Shown: piece after piece, positions 16,025 through 23,374 of the stretch
Layout: each line of letters starts with the position of its first letter
How positions within the stretch are numbered: the stretch's first letter is position 1
DNA from: Dyella nitratireducens
GTDB lineage: Bacteria; Pseudomonadota; Gammaproteobacteria; Xanthomonadales; Rhodanobacteraceae
DNA: 64,000 nt
Assembly (NCBI RefSeq): GCF_014642835.1
Contig: NZ_BMJA01000002.1
Coordinates: 868,867 to 932,866 of the forward strand
Direction of reading: 5' to 3'
The notes under the pieces: generated by a model
Seen by the model: the letters and a program-made list of their open reading frames with translations, nothing else
Told to the model about the DNA's origin: nothing
Databases searched by the model: none
Made by a program: the position numbers and the translations under genes

Positions 16025-17596
16025 ATGAATCCGACAGGGGGGGCGGGATTCTTCGGCAAACTTCCGAGCGCGGGCGATTTCGTGCAGCGGCGGCTGCCAT
16101 CGTCGTTCGTCGATGCCTGGGATCAACACTTCGAGCGCGCGGTGGATGCAAGCCGGCAAGCGTTAGGCAACGCTTGGCAGCATGCGTATCGCAGCAGCCC
16201 GGCGTGGCGATTCCTGCTGTCGCCTGGCGTATGTGGACTATCCGCATGGACCGGCGTGATGGGGCCTGCCGGCGATCGCGTGGGACGCAGTTTCCCCATG
16301 GTGATCGCATCGCCGTTGGATGATCCGTCGATGGCCACGCAAACGTTGCGCGATGGCGAACGATGGTTCGCAGCCATGGAGCACGTTCACGTGGCGGCAC
16401 AATCCGATCCATCGACCAGTGTCGAAACCTTCGACGCGCAATTGCTTGCACTGGCCGGCATGCCGCTGGCTACACCGGCATCATGGATGCTGGATGGCTT
16501 GGAACACGTCACCTTCCGCCATGCCGGTCAATGGCGCATGCCGTTGCCGCGTGTGCGTGCCGATGGCGATTTTCTTGCGCGTTTGTGGGCGCGGGTCAGC
16601 GAAAGCGGCAGCGGCTGGTGCCTATGGTGGACGCAAGGCGGCGGCCATGTGCCCGCCAGCGTGCTGGTAACGCGTGGCTTGCCAGAGCCTTCAAGCTATG
16701 CCGGCTTTCTCGACGCAAAGTACGCGGACGACGGCTGGCAGACATTGGGCACGTTCGAAGAAACGCCGCACCAGCATCACCATGCGCCTCATGTTTCCGT
16801 CACGGCGCCTGTCGTGGCATCGCCGTCTCGCCATGTGCTGCCTGATGACTTGAGCGAGCTGTTTGCCGATCTGGTGCCCCCTGTATCGATGGCAGTTGCG
16901 AGCGGTGTGACGGAAGCGGGCGCAGCGCCGTCGCATACCAGCGGTGCTACCACCACCTATCGTGGCGATATCGCACTGGCGTTGGTCGCTGCCGATGAAG
17001 GCGCAGCCGATGAACGTCGGCAGGCGGCAGCGGCGGCGAACCAGGTTGCGAACGAGTTGCGCGCGGAAGACCTCGCTGGTGATTTGAAGGTATTGAGTCA
17101 ACGCCTGTTGGCCCTGCATCCCCACCTGCGTGCGCGCAACGAAGATCTGATCAATCCGGTGCCGGAAGACGGCTCGGTGATCGCCGTGCATATCACCCGG
17201 CGCTGGGCCAATCTGCTGCGCATCGGCACCGCGGCGGCGTGGCATTGGCGCAAAGGTGCGCTGCAATCCTTGTTCGCCACCGCGGCGGCACCCAGCGACG
17301 ACAACGCGCTTGGCGGCGACTTCGACGATCTCCTGTTCACGCGTGCCGCGCCGGTGGCATCCGGCTTGGGTGGCCCCATCGAACCGCTGTGCGACGAAGT
17401 GGTGTGCGCCGTGGAAGAGGGCGATCGCCTGCTGCTCGTGGTGACGCAAAACCTGGTCCAGCTTGCGCCCGACGTGTATGCGCGTGCGTTGGCCATGCCT
17501 TCCTGCGATGAGGCGCGTGCGCGCATCGCCGACGCCGCCGGGCTGGGCAGCGAACCGGCCCGCTGGCCGCTGGCCGTGATCGAGGTGACTTCATGA
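16025..17596 (+). CDS. tagF: T6SS regulator TagF
   Basis: The product is 523 aa. The N-terminal ~140 residues form the TagF domain (GFFGKLPSAGDFVQRRLPSS, SPAWRFLLSPGVCG). The rest is longer than a minimal TagF (~230 aa). It contains a His-rich spacer near residues 240-260 and a second globular region at ~310-520 that resembles a regulatory extension; I do not recognise a separate family. In Pseudomonas, TagF represses T6SS post-translationally by binding Fha, independently of PpkA/PppA. The stop overlaps the pppA start as ATGA, so the two are translationally coupled. The ribosome binding site GGAGG lies in the end of tssM. Confidence 0.9.
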   Translation: MNPTGGAGFFGKLPSAGDFVQRRLPSSFVDAWDQHFERAVDASRQALGNAWQHAYRSSPAWRFLLSPGVCGLSAWTGVMGPAGDRVGRSFPMVIASPLDDPSMATQTLRDGERWFAAMEHVHVAAQSDPSTSVETFDAQLLALAGMPLATPASWMLDGLEHVTFRHAGQWRMPLPRVRADGDFLARLWARVSESGSGWCLWWTQGGGHVPASVLVTRGLPEPSSYAGFLDAKYADDGWQTLGTFEETPHQHHHAPHVSVTAPVVASPSRHVLPDDLSELFADLVPPVSMAVASGVTEAGAAPSHTSGATTTYRGDIALALVAADEGAADERRQAAAAANQVANELRAEDLAGDLKVLSQRLLALHPHLRARNEDLINPVPEDGSVIAVHITRRWANLLRIGTAAAWHWRKGALQSLFATAAAPSDDNALGGDFDDLLFTRAAPVASGLGGPIEPLCDEVVCAVEEGDRLLLVVTQNLVQLAPDVYARALAMPSCDEARARIADAAGLGSEPARWPLAVIEVTS

Positions 17597-18300
17597 CGCT
17601 ACGCTACGAATCCGTCGGCCACACTGACACCGGCAAGGTCCGCGCGCACAACGAGGATGCGATCCTAGTGCGCGAAGACGTTGGCCTGTGGGTCGTGGCC
17701 GATGGTCTGGGTGGCCACACCGCCGGCGACGTCGCCAGCGGCATGATCGTGGATCGCCTGCGTGCCTTGCCGCGACCGGGCGATGTGTTCGATTTCGTGG
17801 AAGCCATCGAAGACACCCTGGCGCAGGTGAATGCCGATCTTCGGAACATCGCGCGCGATCGCAACGTCGACGTGATCGGCTCCACCGTGGTGGTGCTGGT
17901 GCACGACAAGGATTTCGTATTGTGCGGCTGGGTTGGCGACAGCCGCGGCTATTGCTTCGAGGACGGGCATCTGAGGCAGATCACGCGTGATCATGTGCAT
18001 GGCCCGAAGAACGACGTCACCCAACTGGGATCGCAGCCGGCTGGTTCTGGCGTGCTTACGCGCGCGATCGGGGCCGAAGAAAAGCTGTTCGTGGATTGGG
18101 TTGTGACGGGAAGCCGGCCTGGCATGGCGTTCCTGCTGTGCAGTGATGGCGTCAACAAGGAGCTGTCGGACGCCGAACTCGATCAGGAATACCGCAGCAA
18201 CACCGATCCGCAATTCCTGCTGGCCCGGTTGTTCGAGTTGTCTTTGAACCGCGCCGGGCGCGACAACATTTCTGCCGTGATCGTGCGGTTGCAGGACTGA
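17593..18300 (+). CDS. pppA: PP2C-family protein phosphatase PppA of the T6SS
   Basis: The product is 235 aa, a typical minimal PPM/PP2C. Metal-binding and family motifs are all present: T-D-x-G-x-V-R-x-H-N-E-D near residue 10-22, VADGLGGHTAGDVAS, WVGDSRGYCF, LLCSDGVNKELSD and GRDNISAVIV. It should remove the PpkA phosphate from Fha and so switch T6SS off. It is translationally coupled to tagF (ATGA at 17593-17596) and ends one base before the ppkA start codon, so the opposing phosphatase and kinase are made together. Confidence 0.95.
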   Translation: MTLRYESVGHTDTGKVRAHNEDAILVREDVGLWVVADGLGGHTAGDVASGMIVDRLRALPRPGDVFDFVEAIEDTLAQVNADLRNIARDRNVDVIGSTVVVLVHDKDFVLCGWVGDSRGYCFEDGHLRQITRDHVHGPKNDVTQLGSQPAGSGVLTRAIGAEEKLFVDWVVTGSRPGMAFLLCSDGVNKELSDAELDQEYRSNTDPQFLLARLFELSLNRAGRDNISAVIVRLQD

Positions 18301-18301
18301 C

Positions 18302-21300
18302 ATGACTTTTCTTGCCGACCTCATCGACGACTTCAATGCACGCCGGCGCAAACTGCCGGAGCTGTTCCATGCACTCGGCGAACGCGGCCCGCAATCGGAA
18401 GAGGTCTATCGCGAAGACCTTGCCTTGCTCGAACGCCTGCAGGAAGAAGGCACGCTGCCGCCCGATATCGCACGTGCATTGATTGCCAAGCTCCATGCCG
18501 TACAACAGCCTGCTCCGGTGACTGCCGACGATGCGACCGTGGTCAAGGCGCCGTCACCGGTGGAAGCCGAAGTCACGCAGGTCAAGCCGACTACGGCGAC
18601 TGCATCGGGCGACGCCGAAGCCACGGTGGTGAAGCCTGCTTCCGGTCCTTCGGTCAGCAGCCAGAACACCGGCCATAACACGGGTCACAACACCAGCAAC
18701 TCCGCCAGTTCCAACCGCGACACCTGGCAGCGCATCGCGCAGGCGGAAGGCGGCGAATACGCCACCGTCGGCATGCTGCTCAAAGGCCGCTTTCTGCTCG
18801 AACGCGAGATCGGCCGCGGCGGCATGGGCGTGGTGTATCTGGCGCGCGATGAACGCAAGGTGGAAGCGCGCGATCGCGACCCGTATGTCGCGGTGAAAGT
18901 GCTGAATGACGAATTCCGTCGCCATCCCGATTCGCTGATCGCGCTGCAGCGCGAAGCACGCCGCTCGCAGTTGCTGGCGCACGACAACATCGTTCGCGTG
19001 TTCGATTTCGACAAGGACGGCACCATCGTCTTCATGACGATGGAGTACGTCGACGGCCAGGACCTGAAAGCACTGATCCGCGAGCGCTATAACGGCATGG
19101 CGTTGCCGGAAGCGCGGCAGCTGATCGAAGGCATGGCCTGGGCACTGAAGCGCGCGCACAGCGCCGGCGTGGTCCACTCGGACTTCAAGCCCGGCAACGT
19201 GATGGTGACGCGCGAGGGCATACCGAAGGTGTTCGACTTCGGTATTGCACGCGCCGGTAAGCATGGGAGCGAAGCATCGGGCGAGCAGACCTTGTTCGAT
19301 GCGGGCACGCTGGGCGCACTCACGCCGGCCTACGCCAGCCTGGAAATGATCCAGGGCAAGGAACCCACTCCGAGCGACGATATCTATGCGCTGGGTTGCG
19401 TGGCGTTCGAGCTGCTCACCGGCAAGCATCCGTTCGACAAGGTCAGCGCGGAAGTGGCGCAGCGTGAAGGGCGCAAGCCGCCGCCGGTGCCGGGCCTGAC
19501 CAAGCGCCAATACAAGGCGCTGTGCGATGCGGTGGCGTTCCATGGCGAGCAGCGCCTGAAAGCTGCTGTCGACCTGGTGGAGGGCTTGCGTGACATCAGC
19601 CTGCGCGAGCGCATCGGGCCGCAGCTTGCCTATGGCGGTGGCGCGCTGGTGTTGCTGGTGGCTGCGGGATGGGGCGCCACCCATTACCTGCATGCCCGGC
19701 ATGTCGATCATATCGTCGCGCGTTTTGCACCCGCCGCATCCGACCGCTACACCAACGAAGACCAGGCCGTGCAGGCCTTGGATACGCTGAGCGACGACGA
19801 GCGCAAGCGCATCGTGCTCGACCAGGGCGACACCATCCAGAATTACCTGTTGAGCCGCATCAACAGCTATTGGGACCCGGCGCAAAAACTCTACAACTAC
19901 GCTGCCACGCAGCACGTGTTCCAGCTGCGTGACGAGTTGAAACTGTATTCGCCAGCCTTGGACGCCAAGCGCAGCGCGATCGACGAGCAGAAGAACGATC
20001 TGCTCAACACCTTGGACACGCAACTTACCCAGCGCATCGACGCAGGTGCCATTTTCGAGAACCAGCCCAACAACGCGGTGGAAACCCTGGCACAGATCCG
20101 CGCCATCGATCCGCATAGCGATCTGCTCAACAACGCCGAGCTGGAGCTGAAATACGACATCGCCATCGGCCAGGCCCTGGGTGCCAATCGCGTCGACGAC
20201 GCCAAGTCGGATCTTGCGCTGGCTACGCGCCTGTTCCCAGCTTCCGCCCGCCTGAAGCAACGCGAGGCGCAGCTTGCCGCACTCGGTGGCACCTTGGCGG
20301 CGGCGCAGCCCGCCGCGCCGGCACAAAGCCTGCCGGAAGCGCGTAAGACGCTGGCCGCGCTGGTCGCGCAGCCGTCGATGAGTGCGGAGTGGCAGCAGCA
20401 AGTCGCCAACGCGATGAGCACGCTGCGTAGCGACAATGCGCCCGATACGCGCAAACTGGTGAATGATCTGGCCAACGCCATTGCCACTCAGGCGGGCCAG
20501 CAGAGCGATCCATTGCAGTTGCAGCAGGCCAGCAACCTGGTCAATCTTGGGTTGCAGTACGTACCGCAATCGAGCGCACTACGCGTGCAGCGCAGCCGCC
20601 TGGATACCTTGCTGCAGCAACAGCAAGCACAGCTCAACCAGGAAAGCATCGCTGCGGAAGTCACCTCACGCATCGAATCGGTCAAGCGCGCGGCTGCGGC
20701 CAACGACATTGGCAAGGCCGAGGAATCGCTGGCGCGCATCCGCACCTTGCAGCCGGACAATGCCTTCCTTTCCCAGGAAGGTCCGCAACTGGTGGCGACG
20801 GCCTATCTCGATCAGGCACAAACGGCCGTGCAGCGTGGCCGTTATCAAAGCGCCTCCGAGCTGGTCGGGAAAGGCATGAAGTCGCTGGGCGCTCGCCCGG
20901 ATTTGCGCAACGCCAAGGGGCGTTACGACTTGCTTGTTGCGGTGATGAATGCGCGCGGCAAGCCGGTAAGCGCCAGCGATCTGGATCGCATGCAGAAGCA
21001 GTTGGCGGATGCGCGCAAGGCCGATCCGGATGGCTTGAAACAGTTGGAAGCCGATTTGAAGCAACGCGGTCAGTTGCAAGCCACGCTGTCCGACTTGCTC
21101 GACAGCATGAAGGCGAGTGCAACGGCCGTGGCAACACCATCGGCAACGTCACCGAACAATCCCACGCAGCCAGCTGCCGGTACACCGAACCAACCTGCGA
21201 CAACGCCAGGCACGCCTGCTGCGAAAACCGCCGCTAGCGGCAAGTCAGCCACAGGCACCAATGGTGCCACCGCATCGGCCAACATCCCCACACCGAACAC

Positions 21301-21952
21301 GCCGGCCACGCCCAGCAGTGATCCTTGCAACCAACCCGACATGATCGGCAAGGGCAAGGTCTGCTTCGATGCGTTGGGCCAGCACCGTGGCCCATCGCTG
21401 GTGGTCATACCTGGCGTATCGGGTGGCAAACCTTATGCTTTATCGCGCGGTGAAATCACCGTCGGCGAATTCAATCGTTTCTGCAGCAGCACTGGACAAT
21501 GCTCGGCCAAGACGTCGGATGATCCGGATGGCGGCAGTCTGCCCATCAGCAACATCACCCTGGCTCAAGCCAAGGCGTATGCGGCGTGGCTGACGTCGGC
21601 CAGTGGCGGTTACGTGTATCGATTGCCCACGGATGCGGAATGGACACATGCGGCGAAAGGCGGCGGTAGTTGGTCACAGGCCTCTGATAGCAACTGTATC
21701 CCGCCCACCGCCGGCAATGGCGATGACAACACGGGTGCGCCGATCTCCGCGCGCGGACGCGAAGCCAATCCCTGGGGTCTGGTGAACATGACGGGCAACG
21801 TGTGGGAGTGGGTCACCAGCGGCGGCAGCGTGATTGTGCGTGGCGGTAGCTACACCAGCTACTGGTCCGACTGCACCGTCAACGCGCGCCGCGACGATAG
21901 CGGTGCCGCGCAAAAAGATGTGGGTTTCCGCGTGTTGAGGGAACTGAAATGA
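18302..21952 (+). CDS. ppkA: T6SS Ser/Thr kinase PpkA with periplasmic FGE-sulfatase-like sensor domain
   Basis: The product is 1216 aa. After a ~160-residue N-terminal region, the protein kinase spans ~163-435: glycine loop IGRGGMGVVYLAR, catalytic Lys in YVAVKVLN, catalytic loop HSDFKPGN (HSD in place of HRD; the catalytic Asp is retained) and KVFDFGIAR. One membrane helix is at ~441-462 (GGGALVLLVAAGWGATHYL). A long helical/TPR-like periplasmic region (~470-935) is followed by a Thr/Ala/Pro-rich linker. The C-terminus is an FGE-sulfatase/SUMF1-type domain (~1035-1216; YRLPTDAEWTHAAKGG, GNVWEWVTSG, VIVRGGSY, DVGFRVLRELK). The topology suggests that an envelope signal sensed outside controls Fha phosphorylation inside. 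The stop overlaps the next gene as ATGA. Confidence 0.93.
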   Translation: MTFLADLIDDFNARRRKLPELFHALGERGPQSEEVYREDLALLERLQEEGTLPPDIARALIAKLHAVQQPAPVTADDATVVKAPSPVEAEVTQVKPTTATASGDAEATVVKPASGPSVSSQNTGHNTGHNTSNSASSNRDTWQRIAQAEGGEYATVGMLLKGRFLLEREIGRGGMGVVYLARDERKVEARDRDPYVAVKVLNDEFRRHPDSLIALQREARRSQLLAHDNIVRVFDFDKDGTIVFMTMEYVDGQDLKALIRERYNGMALPEARQLIEGMAWALKRAHSAGVVHSDFKPGNVMVTREGIPKVFDFGIARAGKHGSEASGEQTLFDAGTLGALTPAYASLEMIQGKEPTPSDDIYALGCVAFELLTGKHPFDKVSAEVAQREGRKPPPVPGLTKRQYKALCDAVAFHGEQRLKAAVDLVEGLRDISLRERIGPQLAYGGGALVLLVAAGWGATHYLHARHVDHIVARFAPAASDRYTNEDQAVQALDTLSDDERKRIVLDQGDTIQNYLLSRINSYWDPAQKLYNYAATQHVFQLRDELKLYSPALDAKRSAIDEQKNDLLNTLDTQLTQRIDAGAIFENQPNNAVETLAQIRAIDPHSDLLNNAELELKYDIAIGQALGANRVDDAKSDLALATRLFPASARLKQREAQLAALGGTLAAAQPAAPAQSLPEARKTLAALVAQPSMSAEWQQQVANAMSTLRSDNAPDTRKLVNDLANAIATQAGQQSDPLQLQQASNLVNLGLQYVPQSSALRVQRSRLDTLLQQQQAQLNQESIAAEVTSRIESVKRAAAANDIGKAEESLARIRTLQPDNAFLSQEGPQLVATAYLDQAQTAVQRGRYQSASELVGKGMKSLGARPDLRNAKGRYDLLVAVMNARGKPVSASDLDRMQKQLADARKADPDGLKQLEADLKQRGQLQATLSDLLDSMKASATAVATPSATSPNNPTQPAAGTPNQPATTPGTPAAKTAASGKSATGTNGATASANIPTPNTPATPSSDPCNQPDMIGKGKVCFDALGQHRGPSLVVIPGVSGGKPYALSRGEITVGEFNRFCSSTGQCSAKTSDDPDGGSLPISNITLAQAKAYAAWLTSASGGYVYRLPTDAEWTHAAKGGGSWSQASDSNCIPPTAGNGDDNTGAPISARGREANPWGLVNMTGNVWEWVTSGGSVIVRGGSYTSYWSDCTVNARRDDSGAAQKDVGFRVLRELK

Positions 21953-22272
21953 GCGACCGCGAGCATCACGTCAACCAAAGCCTGCATGCCCTCGACGAAG
22001 CGCATCGCCTTGGCCGGCTGACACGCGAGGAATACCGCTCCCGCCGCCGGCATTTGCTGGGCGCGTTGCGAGATAGCCATGTGGTCACGGCGCGCAATGC
22101 GATCGTGCGTCCGGTAGCGCCGCAACAGGAAACGGCACCGGCAGCGAGCAATGACGTGTTGGTCGGCATGTTGGCGCCGCGGCGCGCCATGTGGAAATGG
22201 ATGATGATCTTGGTAGTGATCGGCATCGTGCTCTGCGCGGGCCTCTGGTATTGGATAGCAAGGCCAACATGA
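21949..22272 (+). CDS. Small SHOCT-like single-pass membrane protein coupled to ppkA
   Basis: The product is 107 aa. Its ATG overlaps the ppkA stop (ATGA), so it is translationally coupled. Residues ~5-40 form a SHOCT-like helical segment (LHALDEAHRLGRLTREEYRS). A charged and Pro-containing spacer follows, then a C-terminal membrane helix at ~83-104 (WMMILVVIGIVLCAGLWYW) and a very short tail. It would be anchored in the inner membrane with its SHOCT-like part in the cytoplasm. The position suggests a partner of PpkA; function is not known. Confidence 0.8.
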   Translation: MSDREHHVNQSLHALDEAHRLGRLTREEYRSRRRHLLGALRDSHVVTARNAIVRPVAPQQETAPAASNDVLVGMLAPRRAMWKWMMILVVIGIVLCAGLWYWIARPT

Positions 22273-22275
22273 TGC

Positions 22276-22348
22276 GTAGGTTGGGGTGCAAACCCCAACA
22301 TTGGAATGCATGTGCGCATGAGATGTTGGGGTTTGCACCCCAACCTGC
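22276..22348. repeat. GTAG-headed REP doublet (copy 3)
   Basis: The left arm is GTAGGTTGGGGTGC. The right arm ends CACCCCAACCTGC, with the terminal A of the head changed to G. It starts 4 bases after the stop of the ppkA-coupled gene, where it could act as the 3' hairpin of the T6SS transcript. Confidence 0.88.
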
Positions 22349-22378
22349 GTGCTTTCATCACCAATTTGGAGAGCGATC

Positions 22379-22840
22379 ATGCCGACAATCATTCCGATGT
22401 CGAGAATATTTCAGGCTGGAAGGCATTTGGGAAAAGGGAAAGTAATGCTTTCAGATCATATTGAAGTTGAAATGGATGATTCGACGATGATCATAAAGGA
22501 GAAGGGTTTATGTGTGTTCTCCATGAAGAAGATGGATGCCGCAGGTGACTATTTGTTGCTCGACTATCCACAGATTGCCGAGGGTCAAGGAGGAAGGGGA
22601 TGGGGAATTCTCGGGATGTTAATTGCGCTACAGCACGGGTTGTTCATGGGGTGCCAAAAAATTTCTATATGCTCCCCCATTCAAATGACTCGAGTATCCA
22701 CGCGATTTTGGCTGAAATTCGGAATAAATGACGTGGGGAACCCGTTGATTAGGCTTGTTCATGAAAAAGCAATTAAGTGGGTGCTGGACAATTGCGAGCA
22801 AAGATTCAAGGAAGCTACGGATTTTGTTCTGCGCGATTAG
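22379..22840 (+). CDS. AT-rich orphan gene, unknown function
   Basis: The product is 153 aa. The start at ATG 22379 is supported by GGAGAG 8 bases upstream; ATG 22445 (after AAGGGAAAG) is an alternative. No signal peptide or known domain is visible. It is a compact mixed alpha/beta protein with a Gly-rich turn (AEGQGGRGWGILGMLIAL), two Cys and a helical C-terminus. Base composition is strikingly different: 22441-22500 is only about one third G+C, against roughly 60% or more in its neighbours. This points to recent acquisition. Its place right after the T6SS run and between two palindromic repeats fits an imported effector, immunity or orphan cargo gene, but no function can be assigned. Confidence 0.7.
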   Translation: MPTIIPMSRIFQAGRHLGKGKVMLSDHIEVEMDDSTMIIKEKGLCVFSMKKMDAAGDYLLLDYPQIAEGQGGRGWGILGMLIALQHGLFMGCQKISICSPIQMTRVSTRFWLKFGINDVGNPLIRLVHEKAIKWVLDNCEQRFKEATDFVLRD

Positions 22841-22843
22841 CGC

Positions 22844-22920
22844 GTAGGTTGGGTTAGCGCAGCGTAAGCCAACATGGTCGACGCGGCATCGTTGAGTTAC
22901 GCTGCGCTAACCCAACCTAC
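22844..22920. repeat. Second GTAG-headed palindrome family
   Basis: The arms GTAGGTTGGGTTAGCGCAGC and its complement GCTGCGCTAACCCAACCTAC surround a short centre (CATGGTCGACGCGGCATCG). It has the same GTAG head as the other repeats but a different stem (TTGGGTTA / TAAGCCAA), so it is a distinct subfamily. It begins 4 bases after the AT-rich gene. Confidence 0.85.
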
Positions 22921-23116
22921 GATCGGCACCCCGGCCTGGCGTTTGAAATTTGACGACCAAGCAAAGCAAGAGTGATGCCGCGACCACAATCCCGACGTAA
23001 ATTTTGAGACTTGGAACACGACATGGAACGGAGGCATCATAGGCACTCCCGTCGCACCCGACAGGGTGCCGCAGGGGGAACCAAAGTTGGGATTCAGGCT
23101 CCGCGACATGTGTCAT
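22907..23116 (-). other. Possible small membrane protein ORF
   Basis: A 69-codon minus-strand frame contains one plausible membrane helix (IYVGIVVAASLLLCLVVKF) followed by a basic tail; its 3' end runs into the palindrome at 22844-22920. There is no clear ribosome binding site, and the N-terminal half lies in degenerate repeat-like DNA. It could be a genuine small membrane protein or chance. Confidence 0.25.
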
Positions 23117-23230
23117 CCCGGTGTCGTACGGGATGCGGTCAAATACGTTATGCGAAGCACGGCAGATCGATCTGGTGTGCTTCGCTCGACGTGTTTGAAC
23201 CGAACCCCGGCTCTCGCCGGATTGAAGAGG
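23111..23230. repeat. Degenerate MITE-like palindrome (relative of 46316-46437)
   Basis: The inner arms GCGAAGCAC (23152-23160) and GTGCTTCGC (23177-23185), followed by CGACGT, are shared exactly or nearly so with the element at 46316-46437. The outer arms are eroded (GTCATCCCGG left, CCCCGGCTCTCGCCGGA right). Confidence 0.5.
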
Positions 23231-23374
23231 AGCGTTTGATTTGAAGAACCAGGCCAGTTCCCGCGCATGGCGGGGCGCTCAGGTTCAAAGCATCGCGTAA
23301 TACCGGACGCAGGCGCATAAAACTGCGTTCCGGCAGCAAGGGGCTTCACACATAAGTTGACCGACGGGGAGTGC

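Larger units (their letters stand above)
22841..23374. other. 534-bp region without a confident gene
   Basis: It contains the palindrome at 22844-22920, a weak minus-strand small ORF (22907-23116), and a degenerate palindromic element (23111-23230) with arms GCGAAGCAC / GTGCTTCGC. Promoter elements for the two-partner secretion operon should lie in its last ~130 bases, but I cannot point to a convincing box. Confidence 0.6.

Noticed and set aside
18554-20569. 671-codon minus-strand frame opposite ppkA
   Set aside because: Leu/Arg/Gln-rich shadow without domains; ppkA kinase motifs are on the plus strand.
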